Source: Clostridiales bacterium (GTDB taxonomy: Bacteria; Bacillota_E; Sulfobacillia; Sulfobacillales; JAIMBI01). Taken from it: a stretch of DNA of 11,731 nucleotides. Position numbers and translations under genes: made by a program. Positions within the stretch are counted from its first letter, which is position 1. The number at the start of each line of letters is the position of its first letter. Positions 6,216 to 11,731 of the stretch are shown piece after piece. The DNA lies in NCBI GenBank assembly GCA_027318915.1, contig DAHVOH010000088.1:1-11731 (forward strand), written 5' to 3'. The notes beneath the pieces were generated by a model. It saw nothing but the letters and a program-made list of their open reading frames with translations. It was not told the DNA's origin and did no database searches.

Positions 6216-7943
6216 GTGTAAATCGTCTCCGTCAGGGCCAGCGCCTCGAGAAGCACCCGGACGGCCGGACGATGCGCGGCCGGAATCGCGAGATATCGGT
6301 GCGGGGCGTCGCGCCACATCACTGGGATCCCGCGGCAGTGGTGCAAAATGAGTGGCCCCGGGGGCCGCACCACCCGGCCGCGATAGGCCGTCGGGAACGG
6401 CTCCGGCGCCTGCCGCACCCGCCGCTCGAGACAGCTGAAGAGCAAGAGCGCCAGCAACATGACGTAGCCCAACGCTTGGATCCGTTCCGGCTGCTGGAGG
6501 AAGACGGCGTCCACCAACGCCGGGTCTTTCAGGAAGTGAAAGCGTTGCTCCACGCTGGTCTGGCCCTTGTATTCCCGCAGCAAGGCCGCCGCGTCGTACT
6601 GGTCCGCGCTGAGGGTCGTGATGAGCACAAACGTGCGGCGGCGGGCCAGCTCCGTCCGCACGGCCGCGTCGTCGCGCGGGCCCCAGGTCACCGTGACCCG
6701 ATAGACGGTGTGGGTCGGGGCCGGCTCGTCGCGTCGCGGCCGCCCGGGGCGGGTCCGTTTGGCCGTGAGGGGGGCGGGGGTGACCGTGAAGGGGCAGGGC
6801 CACCAGCGGGGCGCGGTCGCCGCGAAGGTCGTCGCGGCCGCCTCGGCATCCACCGCACACGCAAAGTCCTGCGCGCTGAGGGCGGCGGCCGCCTGCTCCG
6901 CCGCGACCCGGGCCTGGACCAGGTCGCGGTCCCGGGTCTTCGCTTGCCGGCGGTCCCGACGCGACGACCGGTAGACCACCAGACGGTAGGATCGGTCGCC
7001 AATGGTGCCGGTCTGCTCGCTCGCCGCATAGGTGGCCGCCCGAGGCGTCTGGGCCCCTCGGCCGAGGGGGATCCACGCGTCCGCGGCCCACGCCGCCGCT
7101 TTCGCCGTCGCCGCCACCCCGAAGGTGTCCGGGAGGCGCGACAGCCAGGTCAGGGGAATGGCCGCTAGCGCGTCCAGGTTCGGCCCCGTCACGAGGGCCG
7201 AATCGGCGATCTACACCAGATCCTGCAGGGCTTCGGGGCTGAGCGCTTGCCCCAGTCGGTCGATTTGCTGGCGGTTGAGCCGTTTGTCGGAGCGGTTCCC
7301 GTCCTCCCCCGGGCCCATCCGGGGCACGCCCTCCCGGTTGACGACACAGGGGAAGAGGAGCTGTGTCAGGTCGTCCCGGTGATCTTTCGAATGGCCGTGG
7401 CGGGGCGTCACCCCGTGCGTGCCGTCCGCGGTGGGATAGTCCCCGTAGAGCGCGCGCGAGGTGCTGTCGAAGTGCATCCCACCGCGATCGATCGTCTCCA
7501 CGGCATCCGCCCGCGCCGCCACCGCGCTGAAGACCGCGGCGGGCCCCGCGGCCGCCAGCTTGTCCAACGCCCGGCTCAAGACATCGTCGGTGAGATCCTC
7601 GGCGGCCACGCCCGGCCCGAGCAGCAACGGCACATCGGTGAGTTGGAACGCGTCCCCCACTTGATACAGGGGCTGGCGATCCGTGAGGAGGTTCAGGACG
7701 AGCGCCAGAATGCGCTCCCCCGGGGGACAGATGGCAGCGGGTGGGATCCCAGGCGACCAGGCTGTCAATGACGGCGACGACCCCGATGCGGTCCGCGAGG
7801 GCGCGGAGGATCGGGGCGGCGCCGACCACAATCCCGGGACGCGGGGACGCTTCCCTGCCGATCGGACTTCGCCAGAGCGCCCCCCGAATCCTTTGCGAGA
7901 CCATTGCAACAATGTCCGCGGGCCAAAACGGGGTTCCTGCCAA
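6216..7943 (-). pseudogene. IS1634-family transposase, copy 1, with several lesions
   Basis: DDE transposase homologous to copy 2 along its length. The DUF4277-type N-terminus (GAAPILRALADRIGVVAVID, then ERILALVLNLLTDRQPLYQV) is followed by MHFDSTSRALYG (first Asp), GHSKDHRDDLTQ, IADSALVTGPNL (second Asp) and LLREYKGQTSVEQRFHFLKD (catalytic Glu). Lesions: an extra base in a C5 run at 7717-7721 (copy 2 has four at the same codons) shifts the frame after HLSPG; a TAG at 7211-7213 replaces the Tyr that copy 2 has in QLVYVADFALV; and IS110 cuts off the last residues after IYT at 6216, the tail continuing at 4781-4746. No start codon with a ribosome site is apparent; by alignment with copy 2 the start should lie near 7850-7870, so 7943 is only the edge of the open frame. 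Confidence 0.8.
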
Positions 7944-7948
7944 ATTTT

Positions 7949-7964
7949 ATGTGCGGACGACCAG
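7949..7964. repeat. Inner terminal inverted repeat of IS1634 copy 1
   Basis: Read from outside it is CTGGTCGTCCGCACAT; 11 of 16 positions match the outer end at 4707. The first two bases (CT) agree within this element, whereas both ends of copy 2 start with CAC. Confidence 0.5.
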
Positions 7965-8019
7965 ATGTAGCACGGTGAGCACAACTGCCGTGTGCCAACT
8001 TAGCGAACGCGGGCCACCC

Positions 8020-8301
8020 CTAAGCCTTCACCTTACTGCGCACATAGGCTCGGAGGACCGCATTGATGCGGCCTTGGTAGCCGGGTCCTTGTGCCTTAAA
8101 CCAGTCCACCACATCGCCGTCGAGGCGAAGCGACAGGCGCGTCTTGGATACGGGTATCCACCACTCGGCTTCTGCCCAAAACGCTTCGTCTTCGGCTGGG
8201 CTATCACTGTAATCAAGGTCCGCATCGGTCATCTGGTGGATGCGAACCCAATCAGTCCGGCTGGCCTGGTTGGAGAAACTGGAAGTAGAGTGGTCGCTCA
8301 C
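8020..8301 (-). CDS. brnA: BrnA-type antitoxin, without a BrnT partner
   Basis: A 93-residue protein. The C-terminal half, KTRLSLRLDGDVVDWFKAQG (53-72) followed by PGYQGRINAVLRAYV (73-87), is the ribbon-helix-helix-like signature of BrnA antitoxins, and the N-terminal part TDWVRIHQMTDADLDYSD resembles that of the same family. BrnA normally binds and neutralises the BrnT RNase and represses the brnTA operon. The GTG start at 8301 is supported by AAGGAGGG about 9 bases upstream. BrnT is usually encoded just upstream, but here the upstream neighbour is the PIN gene, 78 bases away, and no BrnT-like frame is seen in the cargo. It may be an orphan, may have lost its toxin, or may be cotranscribed with the PIN module. 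It ends with TAG. Confidence 0.82.
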   Translation of the reverse strand: MSDHSTSSFSNQASRTDWVRIHQMTDADLDYSDSPAEDEAFWAEAEWWIPVSKTRLSLRLDGDVVDWFKAQGPGYQGRINAVLRAYVRSKVKA

Positions 8302-8379
8302 GACGATTGGCCCTCCTTAATGAGATGACAGGCCGACCTACTGGGCGCCTGGCGATTGGTGGCGTCATGCTCCCAGATT

Positions 8380-8808
8380 TCACTCCAGTTCCCGAGCCAG
8401 GGTTTCGACCGTCCACGTCGGGCAACCGCAACCCAAAAAGTCGTTGTCGCCCGTGAGGATGCCGGCGTTCAGCGCGATCGCCAGGGCTACTGTGGGCCAG
8501 TCCCGAGCGTCCCGCGGAATCCGACGACGAGCGGTAGATTCGGCATGCTCATAAAAACTTCGGGGGATGACCTCGATTACATGGGAGTCCACCAACTCAT
8601 GCACTGCTGCCCGCAATGCTTGGGCTTGGGCGGAGGTCAGTTGACGGTGCTGCGTAATCGCCGCCAAACGTTTGTCCAACTCGTGGAGGGTTTCGTTCCA
8701 CTGGTCCTCGGCGACGACCACTTGTAGGTCCGGGTGAGACAATAAGTCCCGGCCCCTCCGGCGCAGTAATTCGGCGACCAGGACGCTGGCGTCTGCCACC
8801 ACAATCAT
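8380..8808 (-). CDS. PIN-domain toxin (VapC-like ribonuclease)
   Basis: A 142-residue PIN domain, predicted to be a Mg-dependent endoribonuclease. The acidic residues fit: Asp6 in MIVVADAS, Glu43 in ETLHELDKRL, Asp100/Asp103 in RDARDWPTVALAIAL and Asp121/Asp123 in LTGDNDFLGCG. The length is usual for VapC-type toxins. Its ATG overlaps the stop of the upstream Phd-like gene (ATGA, 8805-8808), so the two should be translationally coupled and work as a toxin-antitoxin pair. The RNA target is unknown. The gene looks intact and ends with TGA. Confidence 0.87.
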   Translation of the reverse strand: MIVVADASVLVAELLRRRGRDLLSHPDLQVVVAEDQWNETLHELDKRLAAITQHRQLTSAQAQALRAAVHELVDSHVIEVIPRSFYEHAESTARRRIPRDARDWPTVALAIALNAGILTGDNDFLGCGCPTWTVETLARELE

Positions 8809-9050
8809 TCGATGGGCGCCCTAAGTCGGAAGAGGTCGGCTAGTTCATCCTCGGACATCCCGGTGTCCGCGAGAATTTGCTGGACCTTGGTCCCCAACTG
8901 CTTTAAGGCTCGTTCAGTCTGTTCATGGTCTCGTTGCAAGGGGATGTAAAAGCCAATGACAACACCGCGGTTGCTAACGGCAATGGGTTCGGCGCCGGCC
9001 AGGTAACTGGTCGCGTGGTCTCTAAATTCCCGTACACCCACCGTCTTCAT
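8805..9050 (-). CDS. Phd/YefM-like antitoxin
   Basis: An 81-residue protein whose N-terminus (MKTVGVREFRDHATSYL, then EPIAVSNRGVVIGFYIPL) is the Phd/YefM DNA-binding fold; the C-terminal part (QLGTKVQQILADTGMSEDEL) is helical and probably wraps the toxin. It is expected to neutralise the PIN toxin encoded immediately downstream with a 4-base overlap and to repress its own promoter. The ATG at 9050 has a GAGGTGA ribosome site 6 bases upstream that overlaps one of the GTGGTCAC repeats. The gene looks intact. Confidence 0.87.
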   Translation of the reverse strand: MKTVGVREFRDHATSYLAGAEPIAVSNRGVVIGFYIPLQRDHEQTERALKQLGTKVQQILADTGMSEDELADLFRLRAPIE

Positions 9051-9052
9051 TT

Positions 9053-9071
9053 GTGGTCACCTCGTGGTCAC
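9053..9071 (-). promoter_or_regulatory. Candidate operator: two GTGGTCAC repeats 11 bp apart
   Basis: Two identical 8-mers at 9053-9060 and 9064-9071, each nearly palindromic (GTG..CAC), lie one helical turn apart between the -10 box and the antitoxin ATG. Phd-type antitoxins bind short dyads at such a position, so this is a good candidate for autoregulation; binding is inferred. Confidence 0.5.
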
Positions 9072-9100
9072 ATTATGGCATTGGCGGTCGTGGAAAGCAA
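9072..9100 (-). promoter_or_regulatory. Sigma-70-type promoter of the Phd/PIN operon
   Basis: On the minus strand, TTGCTT (9095-9100) is followed by a 17-base spacer and CATAAT (9072-9077), five of six bases of the consensus -10. The first GTGACCAC repeat follows directly, so a bound antitoxin would block transcription initiation. Confidence 0.5.
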
Positions 9101-9511
9101 GTGCCGGATGAGGAAGGCGCGCTGCCCGTCCGATGGCGTGGTTTACGACGGACTCAAGACCTTGGCCCGCATTGCCGCATTTCCAGACGCCTGGCCAGTA
9201 TTGTCTGAACGGACGCGCCGTTGCCGGATGCGGCGGTTCCTGTATGCTTGGCGAGATCGTGTTCAGTATGGTGGCCGCGCTGGTGGTCGCGCGTCAGAGA
9301 CCGGAGGGACAACGGAGCGTCCTTTATTACGCTGCTCGTCTGGTGGCAGCGCGGATTCGAGTCAAATGAGCCCGGCGTCACCTCGGCGTCACCAGGAGCG
9401 TGTGGAAGCGGGGATATGGGAGCAACGTCGTAGACACCCGGGATCTCGAAAACCCGCATCCTGAGCGGATCCCAGCGACATCAGCAGCAGAGTAGACCTC
9501 TTACCCTAGAT
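9101..9511. other. Stretch without a recognised gene, upstream of the tRNA scar
   Basis: Open frames exist on both strands but none resembles a known protein; in particular I saw no tyrosine-recombinase motif. A tandem pair CGGCGTCACC (9373-9382 and 9384-9393, period 11) is the only structured element, about 120 bases before the tRNA fragment. Confidence 0.4.
9373..9393. repeat. Tandem pair of CGGCGTCACC
   Basis: Two 10-bp direct repeats separated by one base, an 11-bp period that places both on the same face of the helix. The position near a presumed attachment site would suit arm-type recombinase sites, but this is only a suggestion. Confidence 0.3.
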
Positions 9512-9556
9512 CTGAAAATCCTCGTGTCGGCGGTTCGATTCCGCCCTGCGGCACCA
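9512..9556 (+). pseudogene. 3' half of tRNA-Phe (GAA), probable attachment-site scar
   Basis: From 9512: anticodon loop CTGAAAA with GAA, 3' anticodon stem TCCTC, variable loop GTGTC, T-arm GGCGG-TTCGATT-CCGCC, 3' acceptor strand CTGCGGC, discriminator A and encoded CCA (9554-9556). The bases upstream (TAGAT instead of GAGGA in the 5' anticodon stem) do not pair, there is no D-arm, and no GCCGCAG acceptor 5' strand. The fragment therefore starts at the anticodon loop. Integrases that target tRNA genes leave just such a 3' part at one end of the inserted element. A native-looking terminator follows, so the fragment plus terminator is the attR-type side. Confidence 0.8.
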
Positions 9557-9566
9557 CTCAAATTTG

Positions 9567-9593
9567 AAACCCTGCAACGGCTGCAGGGTTTTT
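9567..9593 (+). terminator. Rho-independent terminator after the tRNA fragment
   Basis: A perfect 10-bp stem AAACCCTGCA / TGCAGGGTTT (9567-9576 and 9582-9591) with loop ACGGC and a T-tract (9589-9593). It sits 10 bases past the CCA, as expected for a tRNA terminator. Confidence 0.88.
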
Positions 9594-9661
9594 CATTATG
9601 GTGCTGATTCCGGACCTAATCCCCCAGCTGTTCCAGTAAATGCCCACCACCGGTTTCGGTA

Positions 9662-9677
9662 CACACCTTCCGGACGT
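9662..9677. repeat. Inner terminal inverted repeat of IS1634 copy 2
   Basis: CACACCTTCCGGACGT, matching the outer end of the same element at 13 of 16 positions. Confidence 0.55.
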
Positions 9678-9718
9678 CGTCGGCGGGTCGAAAAATAATT
9701 AGTCCCCCGCCAACGACG
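9675..9718. repeat. Subterminal hairpin in IS1634 copy 2
   Basis: Arms 9675-9687 (CGTCGTCGGCGGG) and 9706-9718 (CCCGCCAACGACG) pair at 12 of 13 positions around an 18-base AT-rich loop, just inside the left end and about 40 bases before the transposase ATG. Such hairpins often shield a transposase gene from outside transcripts. Confidence 0.4.
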
Positions 9719-9755
9719 CAAAGGAGTTCGCCGGGTCGATGGCGAAGGCTGCCGT

Positions 9756-11392
9756 ATGGATACGCCGCGCACTGTGGGTGCGGGACCGTTATTGCGGGCC
9801 CTGTGTGAGGAGCTGGGACTCCGGGACCCCATCGACCAGGTGGTGTCCTGGGACCCGCAGCGCTGTAAACTTTCCCCCGGGGAGCGGATTCAAGCCCTGG
9901 TGCTGAACCTCCTGACCGCCCGGCAGCCGTTGTACCGGGTGCAGGAAGAGTTTGCGCTGACGGGCCCCGCGCTCCTGTTGGGCGTCGGCATCACGGCCGC
10001 CGACCTGACCGATGATGCCCTCGGCCAGGCCCTGGACAAACTCGCCGCGGCGGGCGGCGCCCCGGTCTTTAGTGCGGTCGCCGCCCGGGCGTTGCTCCAC
10101 GACCAGGTGTGGACGCCGGACGCCGCCCTCTTTGTGCATTGGGACAGCACCACCCGGTCGGTGTACGGGACCTATCCGGCGGCCACCCCGGGGTGGGCGT
10201 CCGGCCCACCTTTGGCCATTCAAAGGACCGGCGGCCCGACCGGCGGCAGATCATCCTGACCCTACGCGGGACCCGCGAGGGGATCCCCATTGTGGGCACG
10301 GTTCAGCCCGGCAACGGCAGCGACAAGACCCTGAATGCCGACATGCTGGCGGCGCTGGCGGACCATTTCTCCCCCGAGCAATTGCAGCAGTTGGTCTATG
10401 TGGCCGATTTCGCCCTCGTCACCGGCCCCAACTTGGCGACCCTGGCCACCCAGGATCTCCGCTTTGTCTCCCGCCTGCCCGAGACGTTCGGGGCTGCCGC
10501 GGCGACCTGGATCCCGGTGGGCCGCATGGGCGTTCGGGCCGATGCGGCGACCTACCACGCGGCGGAGCAGACCGCTGTCATCGACGACCGGTCCTACCGG
10601 TTGGTGGTCTACCGCTCCAGTCACCTGGATCAACGGAAGGTCAAGACCCTGGACCGGACGGTGGCCCGGGCCGGCGCGCAATTGGCCCACACGGCGGCGG
10701 CGTTGGGCGCCACGCGGTTTGCCTGTGCGGCCGATGCCGAGGCCGCGGCGCAGGCATGGCGGGCCACCGCGACCTGGCATGCCGTCCAGACCACGGTCGT
10801 CGCCCAGACCGTGGTGGGGAAGCGGCCCACCCGCGGTCGGCCCCGGGCGGCCGCACCGCCCCCTCCCACCACCCCCGTCTACCATGTGCAGGCGACCGTG
10901 GGGGACCCGGATCCCGCGCGGATTCAGGCCGCGTGGGAGCGGGAGGCGACCTTCGTGCTCATCACGAACCTGCCCGCGGCGGACTATGACGCCCGCCGAC
11001 TCTTGGAGGAATACAAGGGGCAAACGGCCGTTGAGCAGCGCTTCCACTTCCTCACGGATCCCGCGTTCGTGGATGCGCTGTTTGTGCAGAAGCCCCAGCG
11101 GGTGGAGGCCGTGGGGTATGTCCTCTTATTGGCTTGCCTCGTGCTGAGCCTGCTCGAACGCCGGGTCCGGCGGGGCCCGCCGCTGCCCACGCCCTCCCGC
11201 GGCGCCTTGACCCGGCCGACCGGGCAGGAAATCCTGCACCATCTCCGGCCCCTCATCGTGACGCCGGTCGACCCGTTCACCCGGCAATTGTTCATCCCCA
11301 CGATCTTCGCAGCGCCCGTCGTGGCCATCCTCGCGGCGGCTGGCTTTACCGACGCCATCTATACCCACGTCCCCCGCCGGAACACGAGTTAA
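9756..11392 (+). pseudogene. IS1634-family transposase, copy 2, with one frameshift
   Basis: DUF4277-type N-terminus (GPLLRALCEELGL, then SPGERIQALVLNLLTARQPL), then the DDE core: VHWDSTTRSVYG (Asp130), VRPTFGHSKDRRPDRRQ, YVADFALVTGPNL (second Asp), YRLVVYRSS, LLEEYKGQTAVEQRFHFLTD (catalytic Glu) and a hydrophobic C-terminus ending IYTHVPRRNTS. The first 146 residues (9756-10193) are in one frame; the rest is in another. One missing G in the CCCCGGGG run at 10186-10193 accounts for this: adding it gives TYPAATPG-VGVRPTFGHSKD, the family consensus, and a 545-residue protein. The ATG at 9756 is preceded by GAAGG at 7 bases; an ATG at 9739 is out of frame. The lesion is either real or a homopolymer sequencing error, and if the latter the gene is intact. 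Confidence 0.85.
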
Positions 11393-11414
11393 TTCCCCAA
11401 ACCACCACGGGGTC

Positions 11415-11430
11415 ACGTGCGGAAGAGGTG
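11415..11430. repeat. Outer terminal inverted repeat of IS1634 copy 2
   Basis: ACGTGCGGAAGAGGTG on the plus strand; the first 11 bases are the exact reverse complement of 4712-4722. Confidence 0.6.
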
Positions 11431-11436
11431 CTGTTG
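11431..11436. repeat. Target-site duplication CTGTTG, right copy
   Basis: Identical to 4701-4706, with the same 5-base spacing to the terminal 11-mer as on the left. Confidence 0.65.
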
Positions 11437-11652
11437 AGAGATCAACTGGACATTCGGCTGGTGTCCACCGTGGGCGACGCCCTTGTCGAAGCCTTTCGCC
11501 TGACGCGAGGGCGCGTAGCGCTCTCGGCCGCCTTCGTCTCAAGCGGTGCCAGCGCCCCGTCCGTCCTCCCTTTCGGTGGGGTGCCCGTGGAGACGGGTGA
11601 AACGAAAAGTCCCGTTCCTGCCGGACCCATCGGTAACAGGGAATGCCTCGCC

Positions 11653-11666
11653 GGTCTCAGGAGACC
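11653..11666. repeat. Dyad GGTCTC-AG-GAGACC
   Basis: Perfect 6-bp arms with a 2-base spacer. It shares the GTCTC-N2-GAGAC core with the dyad at 4497-4514 on the other side of the transposon. No gene is recognised between 11497 and the window end. Confidence 0.3.
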
Positions 11667-11731
11667 CCGTCCCAGAGGAGGGCCTCCACATCTTCCAGTC
11701 TGGTGACGGATGACAGGGCGGGCTCCACGCG

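Larger units (their letters stand above)
4707..7964 (-). mobile_element. IS1634-family element, copy 1 (interrupted by IS110)
   Basis: The transposase remnant lies on the minus strand at 6216-7943. The outer terminus is at 4707-4722 and the inner one at 7949-7964, read outside-in as CTTAGCTTCCGCACGT and CTGGTCGTCCGCACAT, with 11 of 16 positions matching. Without the 1,434-bp IS110 the element is about 1.82 kb, close to copy 2 (about 1.77 kb). Downstream of the TAA at 4746-4748 (minus strand) there are exactly 33 bases to the end of the terminal ACGTGCGGAAG; copy 2 has the same 33 bases after its own TAA. This shows that 4712-4781 is the 3' end of this element, split off by IS110. Confidence 0.7.
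4707..11430. mobile_element. Composite transposon bounded by two inverted IS1634-family copies, inserted in a lon-like gene
   Basis: The 6,724-bp segment has IS1634-like copies at both ends in inverted orientation with transposase 3' ends outward. Its outer termini read CTTAGCTTCCGCACGT (left) and, on the opposite strand, CACCTCTTCCGCACGT (right). The same 6-bp CTGTTG flanks both ends, and the inner ends of the two IS copies show no matching duplication, as expected if the two moved as one unit. Excision with one CTGTTG restores the Lon C-terminus in frame. The cargo (7965-9661) holds a Phd/PIN pair, an orphan BrnA-like gene and a tRNA-Phe scar. The two IS copies are clearly homologous but far from identical, which is unusual for a composite transposon. 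Both transposases look broken, so the unit is probably immobile now. Confidence 0.65.
9662..11430 (+). mobile_element. IS1634-family element, copy 2
   Basis: About 1.77 kb with the transposase on the plus strand. The inner end reads CACACCTTCCGGACGT (9662-9677) and the outer end, inverted, CACCTCTTCCGCACGT (11415-11430); 13 of 16 positions agree and both start with CAC. No duplication is seen at the inner end (TCGGTA at 9656-9661 versus CTGTTG at 11431-11436), consistent with movement as part of the composite unit rather than alone. Confidence 0.7.
11431..11706 (+). pseudogene. lon: Lon-type protease, C-terminal end, right fragment
   Basis: From the duplicated CTG TTG the frame reads RDQLDIRLVSTVGDALVEAF, the last strand and helix of a Lon proteolytic domain (E. 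coli Lon has LDIHPVKRIEEVLTLAL there). Joined to the left fragment over one CTGTTG, the distance from the conserved PxxN asparagine to LDI equals that of E. coli Lon with no gap. Family similarity ends about at 11496; the frame then runs another 69 codons to TGA 11704-11706 with GC-rich, non-family composition, more than a normal Lon tail, so the original stop was probably lost through a frameshift. Confidence 0.6.

Noticed and set aside
6200..7168. Plus-strand frame of 322 codons
   Set aside because: Antisense to the DDE core of IS1634 copy 1.
5580..7943. Minus-strand open frame of 787 codons
   Set aside because: Only its first part (to about 7720) is the true N-terminus of the copy 1 transposase; after the homopolymer shift it is a GC-rich shadow, and its end is antisense to the IS110 gene.
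10012..10989. Plus-strand frame of 325 codons, and the overlapping minus frame 10262-11047
   Set aside because: Out-of-frame translations of the copy 2 transposase.
1..11731. CRISPR array, rRNA, riboswitch or replication origin
   Set aside because: No regularly spaced repeats, rRNA motifs, known riboswitch cores or iteron/DnaA-box clusters were seen.

Overview
The window is high-GC bacterial DNA from an accessory region: a large ATPase gene broken by a stop, one intact acetyltransferase, toxin-antitoxin genes, and a nest of insertion sequences. No gene here identifies the host. High GC, strong Shine-Dalgarno sites and bacterial gene families show only that it is a bacterium; I do not assign a phylum.

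Layout. 1-2785 (minus) is a DUF4011/superfamily 1 helicase-type gene, cut by an in-frame TAG at 395-397 and running off the window. 2786-3515 holds no recognised gene. 3516-3998 (plus) is a GNAT acetyltransferase. 3999-4592 is mostly unassigned. 4593-4706 encodes a piece of the C-terminal domain of a Lon-type protease, including the catalytic-lysine motif, and 11431-11496 encodes the rest of that domain.

Between the two Lon pieces lies a 6.7 kb segment, 4707-11430, that I read as an unusual composite transposon. Its two ends are related but non-identical IS1634-family elements in opposite orientation with their transposase 3' ends facing outward: copy 1 at 4707-7964 and copy 2 at 9662-11430. 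The outer ends share an 11-base inverted match, and each lies 5 bases from a 6-bp direct repeat, CTGTTG, at 4701-4706 and 11431-11436. Removing the segment with one repeat joins the Lon pieces in frame. Copy 1 is itself interrupted near the 3' end of its transposase gene by an IS110-family element (4782-6215) with perfect 20-bp inverted arms and a possible bridge-RNA leader.

The cargo between the two IS copies (7965-9661) carries, on the minus strand, a Phd-like antitoxin overlapping a PIN-domain toxin, with a promoter and a possible operator, followed by a BrnA-type antitoxin without its BrnT toxin. It also holds the 3' half of a tRNA-Phe gene followed by a strong terminator, which looks like the attachment-site scar of an integrative element.

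Decay is the common theme. The DUF4011 gene and the IS110 transposase each have an in-frame stop followed by an open, family-like continuation; IS1634 copy 1 has a stop and a homopolymer frameshift; copy 2 has one homopolymer frameshift. Either the locus is decaying, or some of these lesions are sequencing errors in G/C runs.
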